From: Opitutales bacterium
Lineage (GTDB): Bacteria; Verrucomicrobiota; Verrucomicrobiia; Opitutales; T3Sed10-336
Assembly: GCA_007130045.1 (NCBI GenBank)
Contig: SLTG01000007.1
Coordinates: forward strand, 1-41,845
Length of the DNA: 41,845 nucleotides
Direction of reading: 5' to 3'
Both the position numbers and the translations under genes were made by a program. Positions 8,703 to 17,016 of the stretch are shown here, in pieces. Position 1 is the first letter of the stretch. Each line of letters opens with the position of its first letter. Below the pieces are notes generated by a model, which was not told the origin of the DNA, searched no databases, and was given only the letters and a program-made list of their open reading frames with translations.

Positions 8703-9947
8703 TCAGTCCAGAGTATGGACGACGAGACCGCTTCTTAGCTTGGGTTCGAACCAGGTGGTTTTCGGCGGCATGATGTTGCCGGTGTCGGCGATCGCCATCA
8801 ACTGCTTCATCGTTACCGGGTAAAGCGCGAAAGCCACCTTCATCTCGCCGCTGTCCACGCGTCGTTCAAGCTCTTTGAGTCCGCGGATGCCGCCGACGAA
8901 ATCGATCCTCTTGTCGGTGCGGAGATCCCGAATGCCGAGGATCTCATCGAGAATGTGCGTGGAGAGTACGGTAACGTCGAGCCCGCCGATCGGGTCGCTG
9001 TCGTCGTAGCTATCCGGCCGCGCCGTCAGCGAGTGCCACATCCCCTCCAGGTACATGCCGAAGGTGTGCGGTTTCTCCGGCTTGAAGGGTTCGGTTCCGG
9101 TTTCCTTGACTTCGAAACGCTGCTTCAAGCGGGCGATGAACGCCTCCGGCGCAAGGCCGTTGAGATCCTTCACCACCCGGTTGTAGTCGATGATGTTCAA
9201 CTGGTTGTCCGGGAAGAGCACGGCCATGAAGAAATTGTACTCCTCGTCGCCGAAGTGAGAGGGGTTGGCCTTCTTCCTTTCAGCTCCGACGAGGGCGGCG
9301 GCGGCGGTCCGGTGGTGACCGTCGGCGACGTAAAAACAGGGCACGCCGGCAAACAGTCTTTCCAGCCGTTCAATGGTCGCGGCCTCGTCGATCACCCAGA
9401 AACGATGACCGAAACCGTCGTCCGCGACAAAATCGTACACCAGCGCCGAGGCGGCGGTTTCACTGGAAATGCGATCGATCTCATCGACCGCCGGGTAGGT
9501 GAAAAAGACCGGTTCGGCGTTGGCGTTGGTGGCGCGGACATGTTTCATCCGGTCTTCTTCTTTGTCAGCCCGTGTGAGCTCGTGCTTCCTGATCACGTCG
9601 TTGAGGTAGTCTTCGACTCCGGCGCATCCGACGATTCCGTATTGGGTTTTGCCCTCCCGCGTCTGTGCGTAAAGGTAGAACCGGCGCTCGGGATCCTGAA
9701 CGAGGTAGCCTTGTTCGATAAAACTCCGGAAATTCTCTCGCGCCTTCTCGTAAACGGCATCCGAATAAATGCCGGTGTCCTCCGGCAGTTCGATTTCTGG
9801 TTTCACGACCCGCAGGAAACTGTACGGATTGCCCTCGGCTTCGCGACGCGCTTCCTCCGAGTCGAGCACATCATAGGGGCGCGATGCCAGGTCTTTGACG
9901 AGTTCCGCCGGTGGCCGATAGCCTTTGAACGGTTTGAATATTGCCAT
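8703..9947 (-). CDS. DUF1015 family protein
   Basis: 414 residues from ATG at 9947, where the family N-terminus begins (MAIFKPFKGYRPPAELVKDL, then SRPYDVLDSEEAR). An open frame extends upstream to 10139, but that part does not look like the family and has non-coding character. Conserved segments include NPYSFLRVVKPEI, RKHELTRADKEEDR, YVADGHHRTAAA and FVGGIRGLKELERR. DUF1015 proteins are cytosolic and their activity is not established to my knowledge; in several phyla the gene lies near serine biosynthesis genes, which is not so here. It converges with rpmE2 and diverges from the chorismate mutase gene. Confidence 0.9.
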   Translation of the reverse strand: MAIFKPFKGYRPPAELVKDLASRPYDVLDSEEARREAEGNPYSFLRVVKPEIELPEDTGIYSDAVYEKARENFRSFIEQGYLVQDPERRFYLYAQTREGKTQYGIVGCAGVEDYLNDVIRKHELTRADKEEDRMKHVRATNANAEPVFFTYPAVDEIDRISSETAASALVYDFVADDGFGHRFWVIDEAATIERLERLFAGVPCFYVADGHHRTAAAALVGAERKKANPSHFGDEEYNFFMAVLFPDNQLNIIDYNRVVKDLNGLAPEAFIARLKQRFEVKETGTEPFKPEKPHTFGMYLEGMWHSLTARPDSYDDSDPIGGLDVTVLSTHILDEILGIRDLRTDKRIDFVGGIRGLKELERRVDSGEMKVAFALYPVTMKQLMAIADTGNIMPPKTTWFEPKLRSGLVVHTLD

Positions 9948-10190
9948 GGTTTTGTTGTTTGACCGATAGAATAAAATTGATGGTTTCCCGGCGAGAGGGC
10001 CGCCGCGAACGCGAAGGAAGTGTCTTTTGCGGGGAGGCCCTGCTTCAGGATCGGCAAAGAAAATCCATCGCCGTGACTGTAAAGCGGACCTCACTGGAAA
10101 CGAATATGCTTCGGGGCGCGGGGCGATCGTGGCAAGCATAAACTCCCGAAAGCCTTGACAGTTGAAGGATAAAGGACGGTAATACGGGGA

Positions 10191-10778
10191 ATGCGGAAAA
10201 TCGCGTTTTCACTGTTCGGTTTGTTTCTTTTGATTTTTCTGCCGGGGTGCGAGACGGGTCCCGGGGGTGAGCCGGGGTCGGGGCGCGGGGGCGCCGCGGC
10301 GAATGCGGCCTTCTCGGATCTCGTCGATCTCGTTGAGGAGCGGCTTGCCCTGATGTATCCAGTGGCAAAATACAAGTGGCGGAACAATATGCCCGCCGAG
10401 GATTTCGAGCGCGAGGAGGACCTTCTGGATCTGGTGATCGAAGAGGGCGGGAGGCGGGGGCTGTCCGCCTCTCTTGTCGAAAGTTTTTTCGTCGTTCAAT
10501 TGGAAGCCGGATTGCAGCTCCAGGAGCATTATCTTGCGGGTTGGAGCGCCGAGAGTCCGGAGAACTTCGAGAACGTTCCGGACCTCGAGGGCGAGTTGCG
10601 GCCCGAACTGGAACGCATCGCGAGGGCGATGGTCGCGCAATTGGCGCGCGTATACACCTCGCCGCCCTCCGAAGAGAATGCGGAGGAAAGGTTGACGGCG
10701 GCCAGGGAAAACCTCGTCGATTCCGGGAGAATTCCGGAGAAAGCCGTGGATATTGCTTTGTCCCCGTTCGCCCGGTAG
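10191..10778 (+). CDS. Lipoprotein chorismate mutase (AroQ gamma class, exported)
   Basis: 195 residues. The N-terminus is a lipoprotein signal with lipobox FLPGC, so the protein should be anchored on the outer face of the inner membrane or on the outer membrane. After a short Gly-rich linker, the region from about residue 40 matches periplasmic gamma-class chorismate mutases: LVDLVEERLALMYPVAKYKW carries the early Arg and Lys expected at the active site, followed by EDFEREEDLLDLVIEEGGRRGLS, then FFVVQLEAGLQLQEHY. The enzyme converts chorismate to prephenate. The ATG has an ACGGGGA ribosome site. Its role outside the cytoplasm is unclear, because tyrA and aroA (3839-6046) work in the cytoplasm. 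Confidence 0.72.
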   Translation: MRKIAFSLFGLFLLIFLPGCETGPGGEPGSGRGGAAANAAFSDLVDLVEERLALMYPVAKYKWRNNMPAEDFEREEDLLDLVIEEGGRRGLSASLVESFFVVQLEAGLQLQEHYLAGWSAESPENFENVPDLEGELRPELERIARAMVAQLARVYTSPPSEENAEERLTAARENLVDSGRIPEKAVDIALSPFAR

Positions 10779-10854
10779 GCCCGGCCGGAAGGGATGGAAA
10801 AGTTTCGGCTGGTCAAAGCCGGGAAGCACTTTCATGCTGCTGCCTTTCCGTCTT

Positions 10855-12201
10855 ATGAAAGTCACCGGTCTCGCCATCGTTCCGCCTCCCGAAGCCGCAG
10901 ACATGCCTCGTGTCACGCCGGAGTTGCTCGCTTCGGTCCTGGCGCGTTATTCCCGAAGCAACGAGGGGCTGGGAGCGATCCTGGAGAAGGTGGATCTCGC
11001 GAATCCGGACGCGTCGATCGACCGGATTCTAAGGTTTGTGGATTACGGGCACGCGTCGATCGGGGGATTGACCGGAGGGATCGCGATGGCCGTGGATGAT
11101 GTCTCGATGTGGCTCGCCTACAAGCTTTTCGAGATCGCTCAAATGGCCGACGGACAGGAGTCGAGCACCCGCTACATCGCCATGCGGGACGACAACCTCC
11201 CCGCTCCGGAGGAGATCGGTCTGGACGAAGATCTCGTTCCCGGGTGGAGGCGCCTGATGGAGGACGCCTTTGCCGCTTACAACGAGGAGTTCGCTCGCCT
11301 GGATGCGATCGCGGAGGAAAACCCGGAGATGATCCGCTGCCCCGAGGGCGCGAAACCGGCGGTGATCAAACGAATCCGCAAGAACTTCGCCCTCGACCGC
11401 GCCCGGTATTTCGTGCCCTTCGCCACTCGAACGAACCTTGCCCTCGTCATGACTTCGCGCATGTGGGCCGAGACGGTCAAACACCTGGCATCCCTGCCGC
11501 AGGTGGAGGCGCAAACGGCGGCCGGACTCTTGCGCGAACAACTGAAGAGGCTTTCTCCGCGCCTGATGCGTCACAGCGAAGCGGAGGAATCATTCGTCCG
11601 GCAAGCCGCCGCCGATCTGGACAACAGCTTTACTGCCGGCCTTTCGGCTCTCTCGATGGAGAGGCTGCCCGATGAGGTTTGGGTGCGGACCGACAGCGAG
11701 GCGCCGCCGTTCCTGCCTGAAACCCAATCGGTGTCCGATGCCCTGCGCCACCGCGCCAACCGCTACGGCCGGGTCGGGCGGGCGTTGAGGCGCATGCGTG
11801 TGACCTTCGCCTGGAACAACATAGCGGTCGCTGAATTGCGCGATCTGAACCGCCACCGCACAGGGAACCGGTTCACCCCCCTGATTCAGAACGGATTCTA
11901 CCTGCCCCCCGAGATCGACGCGGCCAAGTACAGGCCGTTCCTGGAGCGTCAGACAGCGCTGCTCAAACAGATGCTGGAAAGGAGGTCGGCCGGCTATACC
12001 TACGCCCTGTTGCTCGGAAGTCAGACGCCGTTCGAGCATTCCACCCAGGCGGACAAATTTCTTTACGAGGCCGAACTCCGTACGGGGATGGGAGCGCATT
12101 TCCGGTATGCCGAGCACCTGAGCGGCGCCTTGAGCCGGTTTTACGAAACGGTGCCCGAAGCGCGGGATTGGGTTGAAGAGGGGGCCGCCGAACCGGAATG
12201 A
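10855..12201 (+). CDS. thyX: Tandem ThyX-like FAD-dependent thymidylate synthase
   Basis: 448 residues from ATG 10855; ATG 10834 would add MLLPFRL. ThyX methylates dUMP with methylene-tetrahydrofolate, FAD and NADPH, and normal subunits are about 220-250 residues. Here two ThyX-like halves are joined. The first (to about 220) has GHASIGG, DVSMWLAYKLFEIAQ, QESSTRY (101-107) and ARYFVPFATRTN. The second (about 290-435) has FAWNNIAVAELRDLNRHR, with RHR at 333-335, then TQADKFLYEAELR. The first half has EIA where RHR is expected, and the second lacks the S-x-RY element, so the two signatures are complementary. Double-length ThyX homologues occur, as I recall, in Chlamydiae and other PVC bacteria. 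No thyA is visible in the window. Confidence 0.82.
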   Translation: MKVTGLAIVPPPEAADMPRVTPELLASVLARYSRSNEGLGAILEKVDLANPDASIDRILRFVDYGHASIGGLTGGIAMAVDDVSMWLAYKLFEIAQMADGQESSTRYIAMRDDNLPAPEEIGLDEDLVPGWRRLMEDAFAAYNEEFARLDAIAEENPEMIRCPEGAKPAVIKRIRKNFALDRARYFVPFATRTNLALVMTSRMWAETVKHLASLPQVEAQTAAGLLREQLKRLSPRLMRHSEAEESFVRQAAADLDNSFTAGLSALSMERLPDEVWVRTDSEAPPFLPETQSVSDALRHRANRYGRVGRALRRMRVTFAWNNIAVAELRDLNRHRTGNRFTPLIQNGFYLPPEIDAAKYRPFLERQTALLKQMLERRSAGYTYALLLGSQTPFEHSTQADKFLYEAELRTGMGAHFRYAEHLSGALSRFYETVPEARDWVEEGAAEPE

Positions 12202-12253
12202 TATCCGAAAACTTGGACTTGATTTTTTTCGGTCCTTGGTCTAGCGATGCGGG

Positions 12254-12823
12254 ATGCTTTTTTCATGGCGCAGTGTGATCGTGGGGGTTGTTGCGGTGCT
12301 CATGGTTCCGGCGTCCCTCTCCGCGCGGGATGTTACCCGGTCTGATTTAACGCGGAAGTCGCCGTTCGGCGGTCAGGTTTCACAGAGTTTTTCAGCCGAA
12401 CAGAAACGCTTTGAGGTCAATCAGAACATTTCCGGCAAGCGGTTTCCGGTAACCGAATGGCATGGGAGGTTCAACAACATCGGACGTCAGCGCGCCAGCA
12501 TTGATATGACCCCGAGGGAGCGGGATATGCTCTCGTATGAGACGCTTTCCTTCGATACCAGGGAGTTGTCGATGTCCCGATATGACGGCAGGCAGGCCTA
12601 CGTTCGGAATCAGGGTAATATCGAACGCGCGATGGATGCACGTGTGGCTGACGATGTTCCTGTGCGCCGGTTCGACGGCCCGATGAAAGAAATTCTGTCC
12701 GAATTGGATGTTGACGACCAGGTCACCATGGAGGACCTGAATCGGTTCTTCTACATGCGTAACAAACCGGGCGTTTCGGACACCGGAGAGATCCCGGTCA
12801 ACCGGGCGGGCTCGGCGGAGTAA
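12254..12823 (+). CDS. Secreted protein of unknown function
   Basis: 189 residues. An N-terminal signal peptide is clear (basic start, hydrophobic stretch IVGVVAVLMVPASLSA, likely cleavage after SARD or SLSA). The mature part is polar, with many Arg, Asp and Met residues (for example MTPRERDMLSYETL), no cysteine, no repeats and no membrane segment. I do not recognise the family. It stands alone downstream of thyX on the same strand with a 52-base gap containing a T-rich run, and converges with the minus-strand gene at 12856. Confidence 0.65.
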   Translation: MLFSWRSVIVGVVAVLMVPASLSARDVTRSDLTRKSPFGGQVSQSFSAEQKRFEVNQNISGKRFPVTEWHGRFNNIGRQRASIDMTPRERDMLSYETLSFDTRELSMSRYDGRQAYVRNQGNIERAMDARVADDVPVRRFDGPMKEILSELDVDDQVTMEDLNRFFYMRNKPGVSDTGEIPVNRAGSAE

Positions 12824-12855
12824 GCGAGTGGATCAGGGGTATTCCGACCGGCGAC

Positions 12856-13164
12856 TCAATCCTTTCCTTCGCGTATCCGGTCCTTCTTTCCTTCTTTTTC
12901 TTCCTCGAAACGGGCTTTTTCGGCGACGATCTGTTTTCTGATCTTTTCAGCTTCTTCGTGTTCACCTTTTCCGAGTGCCTCGGCGAGCTGCTTCTCGAGA
13001 AAGATCTCCCGTTCCGCTGCTTTGGCCGAATAGAGTTTGTCGATTGCCGCCAGTTCTTCTTTCTGTTTCCGGCTGAGAGTCTTCCGTGTGTCGGGATCGG
13101 AGGCGTTCAGCTTTTCCATGGCAAGTTCGTACGCGCTTTTCATTTGCCGAAGCATCCGCTTCAT
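12856..13164 (-). CDS. Small highly charged coiled-coil protein
   Basis: 102 residues, dominated by Lys, Glu, Arg and Ala, with heptad-like spacing over nearly its whole length (KQKEELAAIDKLYSAKAAER, then FLEKQLAEALGKGEHEEAEK). It has no signal peptide or membrane segment. Its start codon overlaps the comEC stop codon (13161-13164), so it is translationally coupled to comEC. I recognise no family; the function is unknown. Because it occupies the place after the ComEC membrane domain, I checked whether it could be a decayed hydrolase domain; it is not. Confidence 0.7.
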   Translation of the reverse strand: MKRMLRQMKSAYELAMEKLNASDPDTRKTLSRKQKEELAAIDKLYSAKAAEREIFLEKQLAEALGKGEHEEAEKIRKQIVAEKARFEEEKEGKKDRIREGKD

Positions 13165-14807
13165 TCGGGAAATGTCAAACGCACTCCGGTCAAAAGCAGG
13201 AGGGCGAAGACCAGGAACGGCATGACCGCGTTAATCCACTCCGGGCGGCCGCCGCGCTCGGAATAGAGCAGGAGACTGGCGAGTAAGGCGACTACGGTGG
13301 CGCCGCTGAATGCCGCCGTGCGATATTCGGCGTGCCAGAAATGGGCGGGAAGGAAGCGCCAGATTGCGACCGCGGATTCCATCAGAACAATGACAACCCA
13401 GGCGGCGTGATTGAAGAGAACGGTGAGCGGAATCAATCCCATATGGCCGAACAACAGCGCGAGCATCCCTGCCGAGATGACGAGAGAAGCCAGCGATACG
13501 AGGACCACATTCAACAGCACGGCGCCCGGTGCGAAGACATTGAAGTAATGGATACTGAGAGGGCTGCTGGCCAGAGTGGCCGTGAGGCTGACCGCCAGCG
13601 TGAGCAGGAAAAACTGAAGCATCGAGTCGGCCGTCCGGTGTATCCACCGAAGTTCATCCCGCGGAAGTCCGGCGAAAGGCCGTGCCCGTTCCTTCCAACA
13701 GTCGGCCAACGGTATGCCGAGCAGCAGGATCGATGCGACCACCGTGTAGGAGAGCTGGAATCCCGCGCTCCAGAGCTGGTACGGAAAGAGCAACAGGACG
13801 CACACCGCCGAACAGGCCAGGGCGGATACGGGATTCCCCGGACGCTTGAGAACCGACGCACACCAGAAAAAAGCGACCATGATCAACGCGCGCACCGCCG
13901 AGGGCGCCCCACCCGTGATCTCGACGTAGAGCAGGAGGATGGATAGACCGAATACCGCGGTCGGGACCGGAGGAACGCGAAGAATGGTCAGGACCGTGTG
14001 AAGCGCGAAGGCGATGACGCCGATGTGAAGGCCGCTGATTGCGAACAGGTGAAGGGTTCCGGTTTCCATGAATGCCGAGCGCTGTTCGGGCTCGAGCACC
14101 TGGCGCTTGCCCAGTAGCATGGCAACGTACACCCGAACGTAGGGTTTGTCTTCAAGAGCGCCACCGCGCAGCATACCGGCGAAGGTTTCGCGCCGTTCGC
14201 GACAGAAGCGGAAAAATGCGCGGGCGGGGCGGACTTCTTCCGGCGGCGGGCCGCGTGCGAACCGGAATTGCACGCCTGATCGCAACAGGTACTGGTAGAA
14301 GCTGTCCTGCGGTGACTCCGGATCGACCGGCTCCAATACTCCCCGCGCCCTCAATCGCGCGGTTCGGGCGGGTGGCTGGGTTTCAGGGTCGATGGGAAAC
14401 GAGAAATGGAGCCTCTTGTCTTCCAGTTCGGAAACAAGGGGAGGCGATTCGATGATTCGACCGATGCCCGAGATGCGGTCCTCAATCGGTGACGCGAAGA
14501 GACGCTCGACCTTGAACACCAATTCGGCTTCGCGGGGAGGGAGGTGTCCCCAGGGATCCAGGTAGCCTTTGCGGTGGTTGTAATACGCGAGGGCCAGACA
14601 GAAGACCGACGCGGAGAAGCAGCATGTCCATGCCATCCGTGGTTCCGGGCGGCGGATTGCGAGAAAAGCGGCGGCGCCGGCGAATGCCGTCCCGGCCGCC
14701 AGCCCGGTCCGGAACACACCGGGCAAAAGATGCTCCGATGCCGCGTATCCGGCGATCAACGGAAGGAGAAGGCGTAGTATCGGGCATCGCTGGGTTTTGG
14801 TTTTCAT
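13161..14807 (-). CDS. comEC: ComEC/Rec2-type DNA uptake channel without the metallo-hydrolase domain
   Basis: 548 residues. ComEC forms the inner-membrane channel through which single-stranded DNA enters the cytoplasm in natural transformation. The N-terminus has two or three hydrophobic helices, then an OB-like soluble region (about 90-190), then the competence domain, recognisable from MLLGKRQVLEPEQRSAFMETGTLHLFAISGLHIGV followed by several membrane helices. Full-length ComEC is usually 700-800 residues and ends in a beta-lactamase-like nuclease domain; that domain is missing and the gene ends in a 4-base overlap with a small coiled-coil gene. Short forms of this kind occur in several phyla, so it need not be a pseudogene. 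Confidence 0.88.
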   Translation of the reverse strand: MKTKTQRCPILRLLLPLIAGYAASEHLLPGVFRTGLAAGTAFAGAAAFLAIRRPEPRMAWTCCFSASVFCLALAYYNHRKGYLDPWGHLPPREAELVFKVERLFASPIEDRISGIGRIIESPPLVSELEDKRLHFSFPIDPETQPPARTARLRARGVLEPVDPESPQDSFYQYLLRSGVQFRFARGPPPEEVRPARAFFRFCRERRETFAGMLRGGALEDKPYVRVYVAMLLGKRQVLEPEQRSAFMETGTLHLFAISGLHIGVIAFALHTVLTILRVPPVPTAVFGLSILLLYVEITGGAPSAVRALIMVAFFWCASVLKRPGNPVSALACSAVCVLLLFPYQLWSAGFQLSYTVVASILLLGIPLADCWKERARPFAGLPRDELRWIHRTADSMLQFFLLTLAVSLTATLASSPLSIHYFNVFAPGAVLLNVVLVSLASLVISAGMLALLFGHMGLIPLTVLFNHAAWVVIVLMESAVAIWRFLPAHFWHAEYRTAAFSGATVVALLASLLLYSERGGRPEWINAVMPFLVFALLLLTGVRLTFPE

Positions 14808-14966
14808 CGGGGCGGATGGGGAGGTTGAGTCCGGATTCTCTTACAGGGTAAGTCCAGGTTCTACAGGCGAGGCGGTTGAGGTCAATCGGGAAAAGCGGAA
14901 ACGGATGCCGTGAATCCTGGGTTCCGGCACCGAAATTCCTAATCTTCTGGACAACCGGGATCCGGG

Positions 14967-15060
14967 GGACACTCGCAGGTGTTTGCCGTACCATGACTCG
15001 CGTTTGGCGGCATCGGGCCGTACGATGAACCCCCGGTCTGTCCCGCTCAATCCGAATCGA
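14967..15060. repeat. Direct repeat copy 1 (about 90 bp) at the 3' end of thiD
   Basis: This stretch begins GGACACTCGCAGGTGTTTGC and matches 16026-16119 in the same orientation, with about 7 mismatches in the first 70-80 bases, fading at the right end. It covers the thiD stop codon (15047-15049) and the last few codons. On the minus strand both copies read as related peptides (DAAKRES.YGKHLRVS and DAAIRES.YGKHLRVS), so the element may derive from coding sequence or be read in many genes. Confidence 0.85.
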
Positions 15061-15955
15061 CTGATAAGGGTCGTCCCTGGGAATCTGTCGGACTTTGCCT
15101 TGAGGCTAAGTCCGACAGGCTGCTAGTCCGTACTTTGCGTGCGGCGGACGGGTCGATGAAGCGGTTTCCGGCGAGGGCCTTCGGCGCAAGCATGCAGTGA
15201 TGGAGAAATGCGCGCGCGTCGGCGACGGCGGCGCTCATCGTATCTCCCCGCGCAAGGGCCGCGGCGATTGCCGCGGAAAAGATGCACCCGCTTCCGTGAG
15301 TGTTCAATTCAGGGAGTCGCCGGTATTTGAATACGGCAGGTTCGTTGCTTCCGTCGACCAGGACGTCGAGGACTTCTTCGCCTTCGAGGTGACCCCCTTT
15401 CATCAGAACCGCGCAACCGAAATCCCCTTGGAGCCGGCGCCCGGTCTCGATCATGGCGAGGATATCGCCCGGTCTTTTGCCCGCCAGCACGCCGGCTTCG
15501 TCGAGGTTTGGCGTTATCAGTTCGGCGCGGGAAAGCAGGCGGGCTTTCAGGGACTCGATCGCGGAGTCCTGCAAGAGCAAGGCCCCGCTCGTGGCGACCA
15601 TAACAGGGTCCACCACCGCCTGGATCGCCGGATGGTCTTCCAGAAATGAAGCGACCGTGCCGATGATCTCTTCCGAGTACAACATCCCGGTTTTCACGAC
15701 CGGCACATTGAAGTAGCGGGTGACCTGGAGCATTTGTTCGCGAACGAATTCAGCGGAGGCGGGAATGACCTTGCTGACAGATTCGGGGTTCTGGGCGGTC
15801 AGGCACGTAACGGCAGAAGTCCCGTGGACCCCGTAGGCGTCAAAGGTGAGAAGGTCGGCCTGAATACCGGCGCCGCCTCCACTGTCGGAACCGGCAATCG
15901 TCATGGCGACGGGACGTTCGGTGCGGGTTGCTTTTGTTTCTGGCATGTCCGGCAT
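15047..15955 (-). CDS. thiD: Hydroxymethylpyrimidine/phosphomethylpyrimidine kinase
   Basis: 302 residues; the core is that of ThiD (usually about 260-270). The enzyme phosphorylates HMP and HMP-phosphate in thiamine synthesis and salvage. Motifs visible are TIAGSDSGGGAGIQADLLTF (substrate binding), VVDPVMVATSGALLL, AELITPNLDEAGVLAG and the catalytic NTHGSGCIFSAAIAAAL. The C-terminal 25-30 residues (from about VRTSSLSDLA) are extra to the fold, and the last codons lie in a dispersed repeat, so the tail was probably added by the repeat insertion. Starts at 15955 and 15946 are both possible. No other thiamine gene is adjacent and no TPP riboswitch is seen upstream. Confidence 0.93.
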   Translation of the reverse strand: MPDMPETKATRTERPVAMTIAGSDSGGGAGIQADLLTFDAYGVHGTSAVTCLTAQNPESVSKVIPASAEFVREQMLQVTRYFNVPVVKTGMLYSEEIIGTVASFLEDHPAIQAVVDPVMVATSGALLLQDSAIESLKARLLSRAELITPNLDEAGVLAGKRPGDILAMIETGRRLQGDFGCAVLMKGGHLEGEEVLDVLVDGSNEPAVFKYRRLPELNTHGSGCIFSAAIAAALARGDTMSAAVADARAFLHHCMLAPKALAGNRFIDPSAARKVRTSSLSDLASRQSPTDSQGRPLSVDSD

Positions 15956-16025
15956 TTAAGGGATTTCCCCTGCGTATTTGCAAAATGAATCCGCGGTTAG
16001 AGGTTATAATAACAACCGAAATGCC

Positions 16026-16119
16026 GGACACTCGCAGGTGTTTGCCGTACTATGACTCGCGTATGGCGGCATCGGTCCGTCCGATGAACACCCGGTCCGT
16101 CCCTCTTGATCTGAATGCA
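16026..16119. repeat. Direct repeat copy 2 (about 90 bp) upstream of thiD
   Basis: Second copy of the element at 14967-15060, same orientation, offset 1059 bases. It lies between thiD (minus strand) and the SDR gene (plus strand), in the region that would carry both promoters. An AT-rich block (TTATAAT near 16004-16010) adjoins it. Confidence 0.85.
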
Positions 16120-16167
16120 TTAATAATCTTGTTTGAACCGTGGCGGCCATGGTATTGGGTCGACGAA

Positions 16168-16857
16168 ATGACAGGGGATACATATCGGATTGCGATTACC
16201 GGTGTCACGCGCGGCCTTGGCCGGGCGTTGGCGGAGGGCATGGCGAGGGAAGGGCACGTTATCTTCGGATGCGCGCGTTCGCACGGCGGAATTGAGAAGC
16301 TCCGATCGGCTATGCGTGCTCCGCACGCGTTCCGCGTGGTCGACGTCTCCGATCCGGCCGCGGTTGAAAAGTGGGCGCGGGAAATAATCTCCGATGGCGG
16401 TGCTCCGGACATCGTGATCAATAATGCCGGTCTCATCAACTCGAACGCGCCACTGTGGGAAGTCCCGCCGGAAGAGTTTTCGCGGGTGATCGACGTCAAC
16501 CTCAAGGGAACGGCGTTCGTCATGCGCGCGTTTCTGCCATCGATGATCGAACGGGGCGCCGGCGTGATCGTGAATATGAGTTCGGGCTGGGGGCGTTCGG
16601 TATCACCGTCGGTTGCTCCCTATTGCGCCACAAAGTGGGGAATCGAAGGACTTTCGGCCGCCGTCAGCCGGGAGGTTCCGCGGGGGCTGGCCGTGGTGGC
16701 GCTGAATCCCGGAGTCATCAACACCCAAATGCTTCAAAGCGCGTTCGGAGCCGGGGCTTCCGCTTCGCCGGATCCGAAGGATTGGGCGGTTCGGGCGGTT
16801 CCCTGCATTTTGCGGATAGGCCCGGAAAACAACGGTGACGCGCTTAGTGTTTCGTGA
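16168..16857 (+). CDS. Short-chain dehydrogenase/reductase (SDR family)
   Basis: 229 residues from ATG 16168, typical of a classical SDR. The open frame continues upstream to 15928 but runs through the repeat element, so the later start is preferred. A cytosolic NAD(P)-dependent oxidoreductase is indicated by the nucleotide motif TGVTRGLGRA near the N-terminus, VVDVSDPAAVEKW, INNAG, VNLKGTAFVMRAFL, the catalytic Ser in MSSGWG, and Y-C-A-T-K with the catalytic Tyr and Lys. ALNPGVINTQML follows, as is usual. The substrate cannot be predicted. A hairpin terminator follows about 20 bases after the stop. Confidence 0.88.
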   Translation: MTGDTYRIAITGVTRGLGRALAEGMAREGHVIFGCARSHGGIEKLRSAMRAPHAFRVVDVSDPAAVEKWAREIISDGGAPDIVINNAGLINSNAPLWEVPPEEFSRVIDVNLKGTAFVMRAFLPSMIERGAGVIVNMSSGWGRSVSPSVAPYCATKWGIEGLSAAVSREVPRGLAVVALNPGVINTQMLQSAFGAGASASPDPKDWAVRAVPCILRIGPENNGDALSVS

Positions 16858-16878
16858 CGGTGGAATTTTCTTGCATAG

Positions 16879-16898
16879 AGCCTCCTTGGGGCTTTCTT
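16879..16898 (+). terminator. Rho-independent terminator of the SDR gene
   Basis: A six-pair stem AGCCTC / GGGGCT with a three-base loop is followed by TTCTTT. It lies about 20 bases after the SDR stop codon and before the glutaredoxin gene. Confidence 0.55.
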
Positions 16899-17016
16899 TA
16901 GATGGGCTATTTTGCTTCGAGCGGTGAGGTTTTTCCGGATTCCTTGCCCACCTCGCGATCTTCCGGAAATGCCGGCGGGGATTTGACAAAGAAATTCAGA
17001 AGAAGGACCTTATTTT

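Noticed and set aside
8955-9962. 335-residue plus-strand frame opposite the DUF1015 gene
   Set aside because: Composition and lack of domains mark it as the shadow of the minus-strand gene.
9948-10139. N-terminal extension of the DUF1015 frame
   Set aside because: The conserved N-terminus begins at MAIFKPF (9947); upstream residues are not family-like.
12205-12233. CCGAAAA / TTTTTCGG stem after thyX
   Set aside because: The T-run is inside the stem, so it is a poor terminator by eye.
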